From assembly GCA_964410915.1 (NCBI GenBank), contig CAYPIU010000038.1, positions 1-18,040 on the forward strand: a stretch of DNA of 18,040 bases, read 5' to 3'. Each line of letters opens with the position of its first letter. Positions within the stretch are counted from its first letter, which is position 1. The position numbers and the translations under genes were made by a program. The DNA comes from CAZFJG01 sp964410915. Its GTDB lineage: Bacteria; Synergistota; Synergistia; Synergistales; JAFGMB01. The notes beneath the pieces are model-generated. The model was not told where the DNA came from. It did no database searches and saw only the letters and a list, made by a program, of their open reading frames with translations. Of this stretch, positions 1 through 7,369 are shown piece by piece.

Positions 1-747
1 ACCCCTGATCGTATTTTTTTTCAGCTCCATTATTTTGAGATATATCTTTTCATGATGGTTGCCTGCCCAGTAGATCTTTTTACACAGGGGACAAATCTTG
101 AATTCATTGAAAAAAAGCCTCGTTAAAGGTTCAAGCCGGTCCTCAATTGTATGTTTCTCAACATGGTGGAGTTTTTCATTGCATGAAGGACATAGCGTGA
201 AAGGAGCCATTTTGTTCTCAAGGCCGTAAAAATGAATTATCTCTGCAAGCTGATCCCAGGGTTTAACTGCTCTTACAAGATGGCCATGAATGATTATTCT
301 ACGTTGAAGGAGTCCCCTGTCTTTTGTAAGAACTATTCGCTGTTCTTTTTTTGAGATCTCGGCTATAAAACTGTCACTCCAGTTATTCCATCCTGAAGTA
401 TCAAAGCCTGTTATACGAAGCAGCCTTGCAAGTTTTCCAACATTAACATCAGCCACAAAAGTTCCATGCCCGGGATATCCGGGTCTCAGGATAGATTGTC
501 TGGTTACATCAACAGGCGGCATGACAGGATAAACATCAATGTCCATTCCTGGAGAAGGAATATAAAAGAAATTCAGAGGGCTGTCTTTTGAAACTATTTT
601 TCCTACTTCAGTATGGGGGACCCCAATAGATTCTATGACATCTTTCAAAGGCGAGAAGCGTGAAACTTTATATGATCTGCAGGTCCCTTCACTGTTTTTT
701 TTGAGAAACAGATCAAGTTCTCCATGAAATGTTATCCGGAAGAACAA
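1..747 (-). CDS. Mut7-C RNAse/PIN-like domain protein with zinc ribbon (3' end outside window)
   Basis: At least 249 residues are readable with no stop before the window edge. The first 80 or so residues resemble the ubiquitin-like domain that precedes Mut7-C in many bacterial proteins (opening FFRITFHGELDLFL). A PIN-like part follows, with FVADVNVGKLARLLR around D100 and LTKDRGLL around D143, both acidic positions typical of the Mut7-C family. A zinc ribbon follows, with C186-x2-C189 and C219-x2-C222. The family is thought to be an RNase; its substrate is unknown. I chose the TTG at 745-747 because AAGGGTGATC, an extended SD match, lies just upstream; an in-frame GTG at 754-756 lies inside that SD and would add three residues. 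A good promoter is visible about 140 bases upstream. Family call is firm, function is not. Confidence 0.8.
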   Translation of the reverse strand, partial: MFFRITFHGELDLFLKKNSEGTCRSYKVSRFSPLKDVIESIGVPHTEVGKIVSKDSPLNFFYIPSPGMDIDVYPVMPPVDVTRQSILRPGYPGHGTFVADVNVGKLARLLRITGFDTSGWNNWSDSFIAEISKKEQRIVLTKDRGLLQRRIIIHGHLVRAVKPWDQLAEIIHFYGLENKMAPFTLCPSCNEKLHHVEKHTIEDRLEPLTRLFFNEFKICPLCKKIYWAGNHHEKIYLKIMELKKNTIRG

Positions 748-849
748 ACTGATCACCCTTTTTCAAAAAAATAAGGATACTGGTTTCTTGTATTTTCCTA
801 CATGCAATTTATAAATCAAATTGTATGCCAGAATAAAGACAAGAAAGAG

Positions 850-870
850 TCTAAAGATGCTGACTTTAGA
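850..870. repeat. 7-base inverted repeat in the leader of the Mut7-C gene
   Basis: TCTAAAG (850-856) and CTTTAGA (864-870) form perfect arms around a 7-base loop. The repeat lies just downstream of the predicted start site of the minus-strand Mut7-C transcript, so it would sit in the 5' leader RNA, or could be a protein-binding site. No function is shown. Confidence 0.35.
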
Positions 871-885
871 TGACCTTATTTTGGG

Positions 886-914
886 AATATATTAAAGTAC
901 TGGTTTTAAGTCAA
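886..914 (-). promoter_or_regulatory. Predicted sigma-70 type promoter for the Mut7-C gene
   Basis: Reading the minus strand, TTGACT (914-909) is followed by a 17-base spacer and TATATT (891-886). Each hexamer matches the consensus at 5 of 6 positions. Transcription would start near 879, leaving a leader of about 130 bases before the TTG start at 747. Confidence 0.6.
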
Positions 915-958
915 ACTGTGTACAGTGCTAACGCATCGGTACTTTTTACCAAAGGCAT

Positions 959-997
959 AAAAAAAGAGGGACTCCTTAAGGAGTCCCTCTTTTTTTT
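959..997. terminator. Perfect palindromic intrinsic terminator after fprA
   Basis: A 38-base perfect palindrome (959-996) is centred on TTAA, with arm core GAGGGACTCC, and is flanked by A-runs on one side and T-runs on the other. It therefore works as a hairpin plus U-tract on either strand. The fprA stop codon is about 16 bases away on the minus strand, so its main job is probably to end that transcript and separate it from the Mut7-C promoter. Confidence 0.85.
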
Positions 998-1012
998 ATG
1001 CTGTAGGTTATC

Positions 1013-2218
1013 TCAGTCCTGAATGTTACATATCTTTATTCTATCCGCCATGTTTTTACCGAGTTTATAGCAGTTTTCAATATCTTCTTCACCTGGTGCC
1101 GATTTAACTTCGATCTTAGGTTCTATGATCTCCCAGTCTCCGGATTCGGCAAAACTCTGAAGTTCCTGAAGTGCACCCTTGCTCCAGCTGTAAGAGCCAA
1201 GTATTCCAAGGGTTCTGCCTTTAAGCTTTTTGTTCTTGAGATGTTTCAGAAGATCAGCCATTGGTGGGAACAATGTTGTATTGTAGGTACAGCTTGCCAG
1301 TACAAGTCCCTGGAATTTCCATATATCCTTGACAATATAGGATATATGGCTTCTCGAGATATCGTGATAGACCATTCTATCGATGCCTTCCACCGCGAGT
1401 GAGCGTGCAACAGTTTCGGCCATTCTCTGGGTATTGCCGTACATTGAGGCAAAAACTATTACTGCACCGCATTCAGTCTTCTGTTTGCTCCAGTTATCGT
1501 AGAGTTTTATTATCCTTGAGGGGTTCTTTCTGTGAATTGGACCATGAGATGGTGCGACGATACCTATTTCAAGATCCTTGAGTTTTGCTATGGCTTTCTG
1601 GACCTGAGGGCTATACCGACCAACTATATTGGAAAAATATCTGAGGACTTCGTCTTCGTAATATGTCATGTCCAGTTCGTCGTCAAAGATCCCCCCATCG
1701 AGACTTCCGAAACCGCCAAAGGCATCACAAGAGAAAAGAGCTTTTGTCCCAGTATCATAGGTGACCATTGTCTCCGGCCAGTGAACCATCGGGATCAGGT
1801 GGAAAGAAAGGGAATGTTTCCCGGTATTCAGGGTTTCTCCATCCTTTATGATATGGAGATTATCTTCAATGGCATAAAAATTTTTTAACATGCCTTCTGT
1901 CTGTTTATTTCCGATTATTTTTAGTTGCGGGTATACACACCTGAGAATCTTGATAGCTCCAGAATGGTCTGGTTCCATATGATTGACTACAAGGTAATCA
2001 AGTGGTCTATCTCCAAGTATTGCATGGAGTTTATCGATCAGTTGGGTTAGAAAGGGCCCTTTTACAGTGTCTATAAGAACGGTCTTTTCGTCATCGATAA
2101 GATAAGAGTTATAGGTTACACCTTTCGGCAGGGGCCACAAAGATTCAAAAAGATCTGTCTGGTGGTCATTCGCTCCGAGCCAGTAAGTATCTTCAGTTAC
2201 CCGTATAAGATGGTCCAT
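1013..2218 (-). CDS. fprA: Flavodiiron protein (FprA / rubredoxin:oxygen oxidoreductase)
   Basis: This 401-residue protein matches the usual two-domain flavodiiron length. The N-terminal metallo-beta-lactamase-like domain carries the diiron ligand set: H80-x-E82-x-D84-H85 in NHMEPDHSG, then H146, D165 and H225. The C-terminal flavodoxin domain begins near residue 252, with the FMN-binding loop FASMYGNTQRMAE. Such cytoplasmic enzymes reduce O2 to water and/or NO to N2O with electrons from rubredoxin or a flavoprotein, protecting anaerobes; which substrate is preferred cannot be read here. I start at the ATG at 2218 because AAAGGGAGGT sits directly before it; an upstream in-frame ATG at 2239 would place that SD inside the coding region. 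No rubredoxin gene is adjacent. It is divergent from an iron-sulfur flavoprotein gene, a possible redox partner. Confidence 0.93.
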   Translation of the reverse strand: MDHLIRVTEDTYWLGANDHQTDLFESLWPLPKGVTYNSYLIDDEKTVLIDTVKGPFLTQLIDKLHAILGDRPLDYLVVNHMEPDHSGAIKILRCVYPQLKIIGNKQTEGMLKNFYAIEDNLHIIKDGETLNTGKHSLSFHLIPMVHWPETMVTYDTGTKALFSCDAFGGFGSLDGGIFDDELDMTYYEDEVLRYFSNIVGRYSPQVQKAIAKLKDLEIGIVAPSHGPIHRKNPSRIIKLYDNWSKQKTECGAVIVFASMYGNTQRMAETVARSLAVEGIDRMVYHDISRSHISYIVKDIWKFQGLVLASCTYNTTLFPPMADLLKHLKNKKLKGRTLGILGSYSWSKGALQELQSFAESGDWEIIEPKIEVKSAPGEEDIENCYKLGKNMADRIKICNIQD

Positions 2219-2264
2219 GGAAATACCTCCCTTTTGCATCTATTCAAGAATTCCACTGAATGTA

Positions 2265-2293
2265 ATTGTTAGGCATCTGCAGAAAAATGTCAA
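2265..2293 (-). promoter_or_regulatory. Predicted promoter for fprA
   Basis: On the minus strand a perfect TTGACA (2293-2288) is separated by 17 bases from AACAAT (2270-2265, 4 of 6 consensus positions). The start site would fall near 2258, giving a leader of about 40 bases to the chosen fprA start. Confidence 0.5.
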
Positions 2294-2438
2294 AGAGTTA
2301 TTCCCTGGGAAGATTATAAGGTGATCATGTAATCCTGAAGACTCTCCCTGGATTTAAGATACATTAAAATGAAGAGATAAAAGTAGTAAAATAAGAAATG
2401 AGAAAGATAGAGTAAAAAATTCTGAAGGAGGAAAAAAA

Positions 2439-3014
2439 ATGAAGGCACTGGCGATTAACGGTAGTCCAAGACACGATGGCAATACGAATGCCATGCTTGA
2501 AACAGTGCTTGCCGAACTTGGCTCTGAGGGGTTCGATACCGATATCCTGCAGCTTGGAGGTAAGCCTGTACAGGGCTGTACTGCATGCAGGGCATGCTTT
2601 GAGACGAAGAACGGAAAGTGTATCCTCGAAGACGATATGGTGAATAAATGTATATCCGAAATGTCTAAAGCGGATGTCATTCTACTGGGTTCACCCACAT
2701 ATTTTGGAGATATAACAGCTGAGATGAAGGCGATGATCGACCGTGCGGGGTATGTTTCAAAGGCAAATGGTGACCTATTCAGCCGCAAGATCGGAGCGGC
2801 AGTTGTTCCCGCAAGAAGGGCTGGTTCCATGCATGGTTTTGATACTATAAACCATTTCTTTTTCATAAGCGATATGATCGTTCCAGGCTCCACTTACTGG
2901 AATATTAGCCTTTCAAGGGATTTAGGAGATTTTCACACTGATGCAGAGGGTTTGAAGACAATGAAGAGACTTGCAGCTAATATTGCATGGCTGGCGAAAA
3001 AAATAAATTCATGA
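2439..3014 (+). CDS. Iron-sulfur flavoprotein (Isf-like, NADPH-dependent FMN reductase fold)
   Basis: A 191-residue flavodoxin-like protein. The FMN phosphate loop is NGSPRHDGNT (residues 8-17), and GSPTYFGDIT near residue 84 is the second flavin-contacting loop. A compact cysteine motif C47-x2-C50-x2-C53-x7-C61 fits the 4Fe-4S motif described for archaeal and bacterial Isf proteins. Isf proteins are cytoplasmic electron carriers linked to ferredoxin and to O2 or peroxide reduction in anaerobes; here the partner is unknown. The start is clear, with AAGGAGG just upstream. It is divergent from fprA and is followed 26 bases later by the aldolase gene, so it may share a transcript with either redox defence or the aldarate genes. 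The Fe-S assignment rests on cysteine spacing only. Confidence 0.82.
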   Translation: MKALAINGSPRHDGNTNAMLETVLAELGSEGFDTDILQLGGKPVQGCTACRACFETKNGKCILEDDMVNKCISEMSKADVILLGSPTYFGDITAEMKAMIDRAGYVSKANGDLFSRKIGAAVVPARRAGSMHGFDTINHFFFISDMIVPGSTYWNISLSRDLGDFHTDAEGLKTMKRLAANIAWLAKKINS

Positions 3015-3040
3015 ACCTTGAATGAACTGGAGGGAATATA

Positions 3041-3802
3041 GTGTTCAAAAACAGATTGAAGCAGAAAATCGCTGCCGGAGAACCGGCTTTTGGGATATTC
3101 AACCTAATAAATACGCCTGAGGTAATAGAGATCATGGGACTTTCAGGGTTCGATTTTGTCGTTATCGACGGGGAACATGGTCCGGCGGGACCACTGGACT
3201 GCCAGGATCTTATAAGGGCTGCGGAACTGCACGGAATGACTCCTGTGGTCAGGGCTACAGAAAATTCAGCAACCACCATACTCCGGTTTTTAGACGTTGG
3301 GGCTCATGGTATTCAGGTTCCCCAGGTCAACAGTCCGGAGGAGGCTGACAGTGTTGTAAGGAGTTCAAAATATTTTCCTGAAGGAAACAGGGGGATCGCT
3401 CTCCCAAGGGCTGCCGATTACGGAGCAGTTCCTCCTCTCGACTATTTCAACCGGGCCAATAGTGAAACGCTTGTTATAGCACAGTGTGAGAGTGTGGAAG
3501 GTCTTGATCGAGTGGAAGAGATCGCACAGGTGGAAGGGGTGGATGTTATATTCCTTGGCCCTTTCGATATGTCCCAGTCTATGGGTATTCCGGGACAACT
3601 CAATGATGAAAGAGTTGAAAGTGCTGCGGAGAGGATCCTCAAGGCCTGCAGGAATAACGGAAAGGCTGCGGGGATATTCGTGGTAGACGGAGAGAGTGCC
3701 CGTAGAAGGGCTGAACAGGGTTTTCAGTATATTACTATAAACCTTGAATCATCCCTTTTCTATCGAGCCCTCAGCAGTGAGGTATCACTGGCGAAGGGTT
3801 AA
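3041..3802 (+). CDS. HpcH/HpaI family aldolase (2-dehydro-3-deoxyglucarate aldolase-like)
   Basis: This 253-residue protein belongs to the metal-dependent (class II) pyruvate aldolases of the HpcH/HpaI family. Visible active-site positions line up with E. coli GarL: H46 in DGEHGP, R71 in VVRATE, and the metal ligands E150 and D176 in FLGPFD; YFPEGNRG near residue 111 is the family's glycine-rich turn. GarL-type enzymes split 2-keto-3-deoxy-glucarate to pyruvate and tartronate semialdehyde; HpaI and RhmA relatives use other 2-keto-3-deoxy acids, so the substrate is uncertain. Translation starts at GTG with GGAGGG upstream. The next gene encodes a tartronate-semialdehyde-reductase-type enzyme, which favours the GarL-like role. 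No aldarate dehydratase is in the window. Confidence 0.87.
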   Translation: MFKNRLKQKIAAGEPAFGIFNLINTPEVIEIMGLSGFDFVVIDGEHGPAGPLDCQDLIRAAELHGMTPVVRATENSATTILRFLDVGAHGIQVPQVNSPEEADSVVRSSKYFPEGNRGIALPRAADYGAVPPLDYFNRANSETLVIAQCESVEGLDRVEEIAQVEGVDVIFLGPFDMSQSMGIPGQLNDERVESAAERILKACRNNGKAAGIFVVDGESARRRAEQGFQYITINLESSLFYRALSSEVSLAKG

Positions 3803-3873
3803 AATACGAAGATAGATATCATATTTTGAGTAGTTTAAGTTCTATTATCAAAGATCAAAGGAGGTCTGTCGTT

Positions 3874-4767
3874 TTGAGCCTTGAAATTGAAAAGGACATT
3901 TCCAAAATAGGTTTTATAGGTCTGGGAGTGATGGGGCACAGTATGGCATCTCACCTTATGGATGCTGGATATCGCATCCATTTATACAACAGGACAAAGT
4001 CAAAAGCTGATGATCTTGTGGCAAAGGGTGCAGTCTGGGAGGACAGTGTAAAGGATCTTGCCTCAGCATGTGATGTTATCATCACCATAGTTGGTTTCCC
4101 AAAGGATGTTGAACAGCTTTATTTCGGTAATGAAGGGATAATAGACAATGTCCATGAAGGAGCCTGTATTATTGATATGACCACATCAAGTCCCCAGATG
4201 GCATGCCGCATATATGAGGCATCTGCAGAGAGGAACATCTTCAGTCTTGATGCTCCGGTCTCAGGTGGAGACAGAGGGGCAAGAGAAGCTACCCTGTCCA
4301 TAATGGTCGGAGGGGACAGAGGGGTTTTCGAGGCCGTACGCCCCCTGTTTGAAGTTATGGGTAAAAATATTGTTTACCAGGGAAAAGCTGGAAGTGGACA
4401 GCATACAAAGATGGCCAACCAGATAGCTATTGCAGCTGGTATGATCGGAGTGGCCGAAGCGGTTGCTTATTCAAAAAGGGCTGGGCTTGACCCTGAGACC
4501 GTACTTGAAAGTATTTCCAGCGGGGCTGCTGGAAGCTGGTCTCTTTCGAACCTTGCCCCCCGTATGATAAAAGGTGATTTCGATCCTGGTTTTTACGTTA
4601 AACATTTCATAAAGGACATGAACATAGCGGTTGAATCAGCTGATGAAATGGACCTTGATACCCCCGGACTGGATCTGGCGAGGTCTATGTACCTTAAGCT
4701 TAAGGATATGGGTTTTGAGAATGACGGGACCCAGGCAATTTTCAGGTTATTTGAATCGGATAAATAA
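3874..4767 (+). CDS. 2-hydroxy-3-oxopropionate reductase / 3-hydroxyisobutyrate dehydrogenase family protein
   Basis: A 297-residue beta-hydroxyacid dehydrogenase. The NAD(P)-binding Rossmann motif is GLGVMG (16-21), the substrate motif is DAPVSGGDRGA (126-136), and the catalytic lysine is K179 in GSGQHTKMANQ. Family members oxidise 3-hydroxyisobutyrate or reduce tartronate semialdehyde to D-glycerate (GarR/GlxR); adjacency to an HpcH/HpaI aldolase favours the second. I start at the TTG at 3874 because AAAGGAGGT lies 8 bases before it and the length then matches the family. An earlier in-frame TTG at 3826 would add 16 residues but has no SD. The gap to the aldolase gene is 71 bases. A strong hairpin follows the stop codon immediately. 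Confidence 0.87.
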   Translation: MSLEIEKDISKIGFIGLGVMGHSMASHLMDAGYRIHLYNRTKSKADDLVAKGAVWEDSVKDLASACDVIITIVGFPKDVEQLYFGNEGIIDNVHEGACIIDMTTSSPQMACRIYEASAERNIFSLDAPVSGGDRGAREATLSIMVGGDRGVFEAVRPLFEVMGKNIVYQGKAGSGQHTKMANQIAIAAGMIGVAEAVAYSKRAGLDPETVLESISSGAAGSWSLSNLAPRMIKGDFDPGFYVKHFIKDMNIAVESADEMDLDTPGLDLARSMYLKLKDMGFENDGTQAIFRLFESDK

Positions 4768-4768
4768 A

Positions 4769-4814
4769 GTTTACTGCAGTACCCCCGGTTTGCGCCGGGG
4801 GTATTGCAGTAAAC
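4769..4814. repeat. Long 20-bp stem hairpin after the dehydrogenase gene, no U-tract
   Basis: Arms 4769-4788 and 4795-4814 pair over 20 positions with a single G-U wobble around the 6-base loop TTTGCG; the central GC-rich part is ACCCCCGG/CCGGGGGT. It begins one base after the stop codon at 4767. No T-run follows on either side, so it is not a typical intrinsic terminator. It could block 3' exonuclease decay of the upstream mRNA, act in factor-dependent termination, or bind a protein. Confidence 0.75.
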
Positions 4815-4843
4815 GGCAGAGAACTCTATGAGAGGAATAGCTT

Positions 4844-5428
4844 ATGGAAAGAAGAAGAGTTGCTTTTCACGAAGCCGGACATCTTGTTATGGCACTTATT
4901 TTGAGACTTGATGTACTTGGATGTGACATTTCACGCAGAAGGGCGAAATATACTGGAGAGCTTGGAAGATGTACTGTCTTCGATCCGGACCCTGTCGGAG
5001 TAAGAAAATTCCTTCTTGCCATGGGCGGCATAATGGCCGAAACACATTTTTTCTCGGATGATATGGGCGGGATCAAGGATCGTGTTGATGCATATGCCCA
5101 GTTGAGGAGGTTTTTGAGCCATTATAACCATATGCCCGGGTATGATACCCTGAAGCCTGTCCTTGAGGAAGCCTCCGATCTTTTTTATACTGAACCTGTT
5201 TTAAATATACTGGAAGAAGCTGCGAGTCTGCTGACTCGAAAAGTTCGCATTGGGCCGGAACAGATATCCCACCTCAGAGACAAACTCGAAAGAACGGTTG
5301 AAAATGAAAAACTTGTCATTATGCTGAATACCCTTGAAGACCCCCCGGATCCCTTAAACTGGAAAGAAATTGGTCATGAACTGCTTAAAAAGGGAGAATT
5401 CCTTCTGAAAAAAATACGAAAGATGTAG
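4844..5428 (+). CDS. Stand-alone M41 (FtsH-type) metallopeptidase-like protein, no AAA domain
   Basis: This 194-residue protein opens with RRRVAFHEAGHLVMAL, the zinc-binding HEAGH (residues 9-13) of FtsH-family M41 peptidases. LAMGGIMAET (58-67) resembles the FtsH LGGRAAEE segment, and D79 in GGIKDRVDAY sits about 70 residues after the first histidine, close to the spacing of the third zinc ligand in E. coli FtsH. There is no Walker ATPase module, membrane segment or signal peptide, so it would be a soluble domain without an unfoldase. The C-terminal half is charged and helical-looking and I do not recognise it. The start has AGAGGAA upstream. It follows the long hairpin after the dehydrogenase gene. 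Fold similarity is fairly secure; peptidase activity is inferred. Confidence 0.7.
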   Translation: MERRRVAFHEAGHLVMALILRLDVLGCDISRRRAKYTGELGRCTVFDPDPVGVRKFLLAMGGIMAETHFFSDDMGGIKDRVDAYAQLRRFLSHYNHMPGYDTLKPVLEEASDLFYTEPVLNILEEAASLLTRKVRIGPEQISHLRDKLERTVENEKLVIMLNTLEDPPDPLNWKEIGHELLKKGEFLLKKIRKM

Positions 5429-5592
5429 CATTGATAAGGGTCATATCGCAGTTGTGTAGAAATTCCATGGCATCTCTGGTTTGACTCAGAACGTAATAGC
5501 GTTATCATTATCGTATAATCAGCAGAAGAGTCAGCCTAATCAGAAAAAAGAAAACGATCACACTCTAATATATTTCATATTCTATATACAAA

Positions 5593-5608
5593 AGGTTTTC
5601 ATAAACCT
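5593..5608. repeat. 6-base inverted repeat, possible operator upstream of dctP
   Basis: AGGTTT (5593-5598) and AAACCT (5603-5608) are perfect arms around TCAT. The position about 110 bases before dctP is compatible with a regulator site, but a 6-base arm in an AT-rich region can arise by chance. Confidence 0.25.
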
Positions 5609-5656
5609 GAAAATATTCTGTTTGCATGGATAAGAAAATTCCGACGTCTGGTTGTT

Positions 5657-5681
5657 AAATGGATATGGTTATCCATTTTTT
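5657..5681 (+). terminator. Hairpin with T-run in the dctP leader, possible attenuator
   Basis: AAATGGATA (5657-5665) and TATCCATTT (5670-5678) form a 9-bp stem with loop TGGT, followed by a T-run that ends at 5681. The stem is AT-rich, so it is a weak terminator at best. It lies about 36 bases before the dctP start codon, so it could act as a leader attenuator. Confidence 0.4.
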
Positions 5682-5717
5682 GAAGCAACATATCATAACT
5701 ACAGGGGGGAACTGTTC

Positions 5718-6722
5718 ATGAGAAAACTGGTAATTCTTTTTACTGTCGCAGCATTGTGCCTGGGTCTTTTATCGGCCCCGGCCATAGCCGGCGCTACAAG
5801 GTGGGATGCAAACTCCGTCTGGCCGCCGAACAATCATCATACTATCGGCCTGGAAGAGTTTGCAGAAATGTTAGCTGAAAAGACTGATGGAAACCTTGAA
5901 ATAGTGGTCCATTCAGGAGGAGCACTCGGTTATAAAGGGCCGGAACTTCTTAAAGCTGTCAGAGATGGTCTCGTGCCTATGTCGGACATGCTTACCAGCG
6001 GAGTAGCAGGAGATGAGCCGCTCTTTGCCATACCCACCCTGCCTTTTCTTGTTCGGGGGTTCAAGGAAGGCAAACTTCTAACGGAAATATGCCGTCCGTA
6101 TTTTGACGAAGTTGCAGAAAAAAAATGGAACCAGAAGATACTTTATATAGCTCCATGGCCGGCAGCAGGTATATGGACCCAGAAAGAGCTGAAAAAACTC
6201 AGTGACATGGAAGGACTTAAAACCAGGACATATGACAAGAACGGTGCCCTGGTCATGAAGGCTGTAGGAGCGACTCCTTACCCCCTTCCCTTCAGTGAAG
6301 TCTATTCCTCTCTGGCTACAGGCCTCATAGATTCTGTTCTAACATCCACTCCCACTGGTGTGGATGGAAAGTTCTGGGAAGTCCTGAACTATTTCCAGAG
6401 GATAGATATTACCCTTGCGACTGACCTCGTAACTGTAAATCTCAAGTCTTTCAACAAACTTGATGAGCAGATGCAGCAGAAAGTACTTGAGGCGGGCAGG
6501 GAAATGGAAGATATAATGTGGGCAAAGGTTGAGGAGCTTGATCTTCAAAAAGAACAGACCTGTAATGATAACGGAATAGTAAGTGTACCTGTTTCTGCAG
6601 AATTTCTTGATGAGCTTACAGATATAACGAAAGAAATACGCAAAAACTGGTATGATTCAGCACCCGAAAACGGAAAGAAAATATATGATGAGTTCCTGGA
6701 GGCAGTTGGACGAGAGGGTTAG
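5718..6722 (+). CDS. dctP: TRAP transporter substrate-binding protein DctP
   Basis: A 334-residue secreted solute receptor. The first 24 residues are a signal peptide (MRKLVILFTV start, hydrophobic core, PAIA-GA cleavage site), so the mature protein works outside the cytoplasmic membrane. The family's ligand region is clear: GLKTRTYDKNG (167-176), with the conserved arginine R170 that pairs with the substrate carboxylate, then GATPYPLPFSEVYSSLATGLIDS (184-206). It captures an organic acid for the DctQM permease; the exact substrate cannot be read. The upstream aldolase/reductase pair would suit an aldarate or related acid. The start at 5718 is set by the G-rich SD at 5704-5709 and by the signal peptide; an upstream in-frame TTG at 5652 would bury it. 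Confidence 0.93.
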   Translation: MRKLVILFTVAALCLGLLSAPAIAGATRWDANSVWPPNNHHTIGLEEFAEMLAEKTDGNLEIVVHSGGALGYKGPELLKAVRDGLVPMSDMLTSGVAGDEPLFAIPTLPFLVRGFKEGKLLTEICRPYFDEVAEKKWNQKILYIAPWPAAGIWTQKELKKLSDMEGLKTRTYDKNGALVMKAVGATPYPLPFSEVYSSLATGLIDSVLTSTPTGVDGKFWEVLNYFQRIDITLATDLVTVNLKSFNKLDEQMQQKVLEAGREMEDIMWAKVEELDLQKEQTCNDNGIVSVPVSAEFLDELTDITKEIRKNWYDSAPENGKKIYDEFLEAVGREG

Positions 6723-6760
6723 TAGGATCGTATTTGTGGACATATGGGGAGAGGTTCTTT

Positions 6761-6776
6761 CAGGGACTTCTCCCTG
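6761..6776 (+). repeat. Short hairpin between dctP and dctQ
   Basis: CAGGGA and TCCCTG form a 6-bp stem with loop CTTC in the 102-base gap after dctP. It could stabilise the 3' end of dctP mRNA so that the receptor is made in excess over the permease. No T-run of terminator quality follows. Confidence 0.35.
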
Positions 6777-6824
6777 TTTCATTATTGATCACTCACGGTT
6801 TTATTCTGGAAGGATGAAAACAGT

Positions 6825-7358
6825 ATGGAAAAAATAACCAGGTTCAGCGATATTCTTTCGGGAATAGGCGGAGCCCTTTCGGGTATTATGATAACTGCGG
6901 GAACTTTACTGGTGTTATCAGAGATAGTTGTCAGAACGGTGTTCAATGGGACTCTTTACGTTACAGAGGAATATTCAGGTTACCTTATGGCTGCTCTGAC
7001 CTTTCTTGCCCTCGGATATACACTTCGGGAAAAGGGCCACATAAGGATGACCTTCCTTCACAATGTTTTTCAGGGCAGGTCAAGACTGATACTGGATATG
7101 ATCTGTTATGTCATAGGTTTTGCATTCAGTGCGGTCCTGACCTGGGTGACTTTCTTCTTTTTCTGGGATTCTTTAGTAAGTGGCACCAGGTCAATGCAGA
7201 TATCTGAGACCTGGCTTGCGATCCCCCAGAGTTTTTTACCGGCAGGTGCATTTCTGCTTACCCTGCAGTTTCTCGCAGAGTTTCTAAAAGATTATTCCCG
7301 GCTTAAGACAGGCTCCTGGGCAGATGTTCAGGAAGAGTCAAAAGAACTGGGACACTAA
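6825..7358 (+). CDS. dctQ: TRAP transporter small permease subunit DctQ
   Basis: A 177-residue membrane protein with about four hydrophobic segments (roughly residues 15-40, 50-66, 87-115 and 130-155). It has the features expected of DctQ: the loop YTLREKGHIRM near residue 65 and ETWLAIPQSFLPAG near residue 127. It pairs with DctM to form the Na+- or H+-driven TRAP permease. The start has GGAAGGA upstream. The gene follows dctP after 102 bases and is 11 bases from dctM, so all three are almost certainly one operon. The C-terminal 20 residues are charged and cytoplasmic-looking. Confidence 0.9.
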   Translation: MEKITRFSDILSGIGGALSGIMITAGTLLVLSEIVVRTVFNGTLYVTEEYSGYLMAALTFLALGYTLREKGHIRMTFLHNVFQGRSRLILDMICYVIGFAFSAVLTWVTFFFFWDSLVSGTRSMQISETWLAIPQSFLPAGAFLLTLQFLAEFLKDYSRLKTGSWADVQEESKELGH

Positions 7359-7369
7359 GGAGGAGCAGT

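Larger units (their letters stand above)
5429..5717 (+). other. Leader/intergenic region upstream of the TRAP operon
   Basis: No credible gene is seen in these 289 bases. They hold a TTGACT (5481-5486) and a TATAAT (5514-5519), but these are 27 bases apart and cannot form one promoter. Also present are a 6-base inverted repeat AGGTTT/AAACCT (5593-5608) and a hairpin with a T-run just before dctP (5657-5681). The length and the repeats suggest regulation of the transporter; the real promoter was not identified. Confidence 0.5.

Noticed and set aside
2354..2893. A 179-codon minus-strand open frame opposite the iron-sulfur flavoprotein gene
   Set aside because: The plus-strand gene has a clear SD and intact FMN and cysteine motifs. 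The antisense product is Ser/Pro/Ile-rich with no family likeness.
5481..5519. TTGACT and TATAAT as a promoter for dctP
   Set aside because: The two hexamers are 27 bases apart, far from the 16-18 needed. TATAAT has no acceptable -35 at normal spacing.
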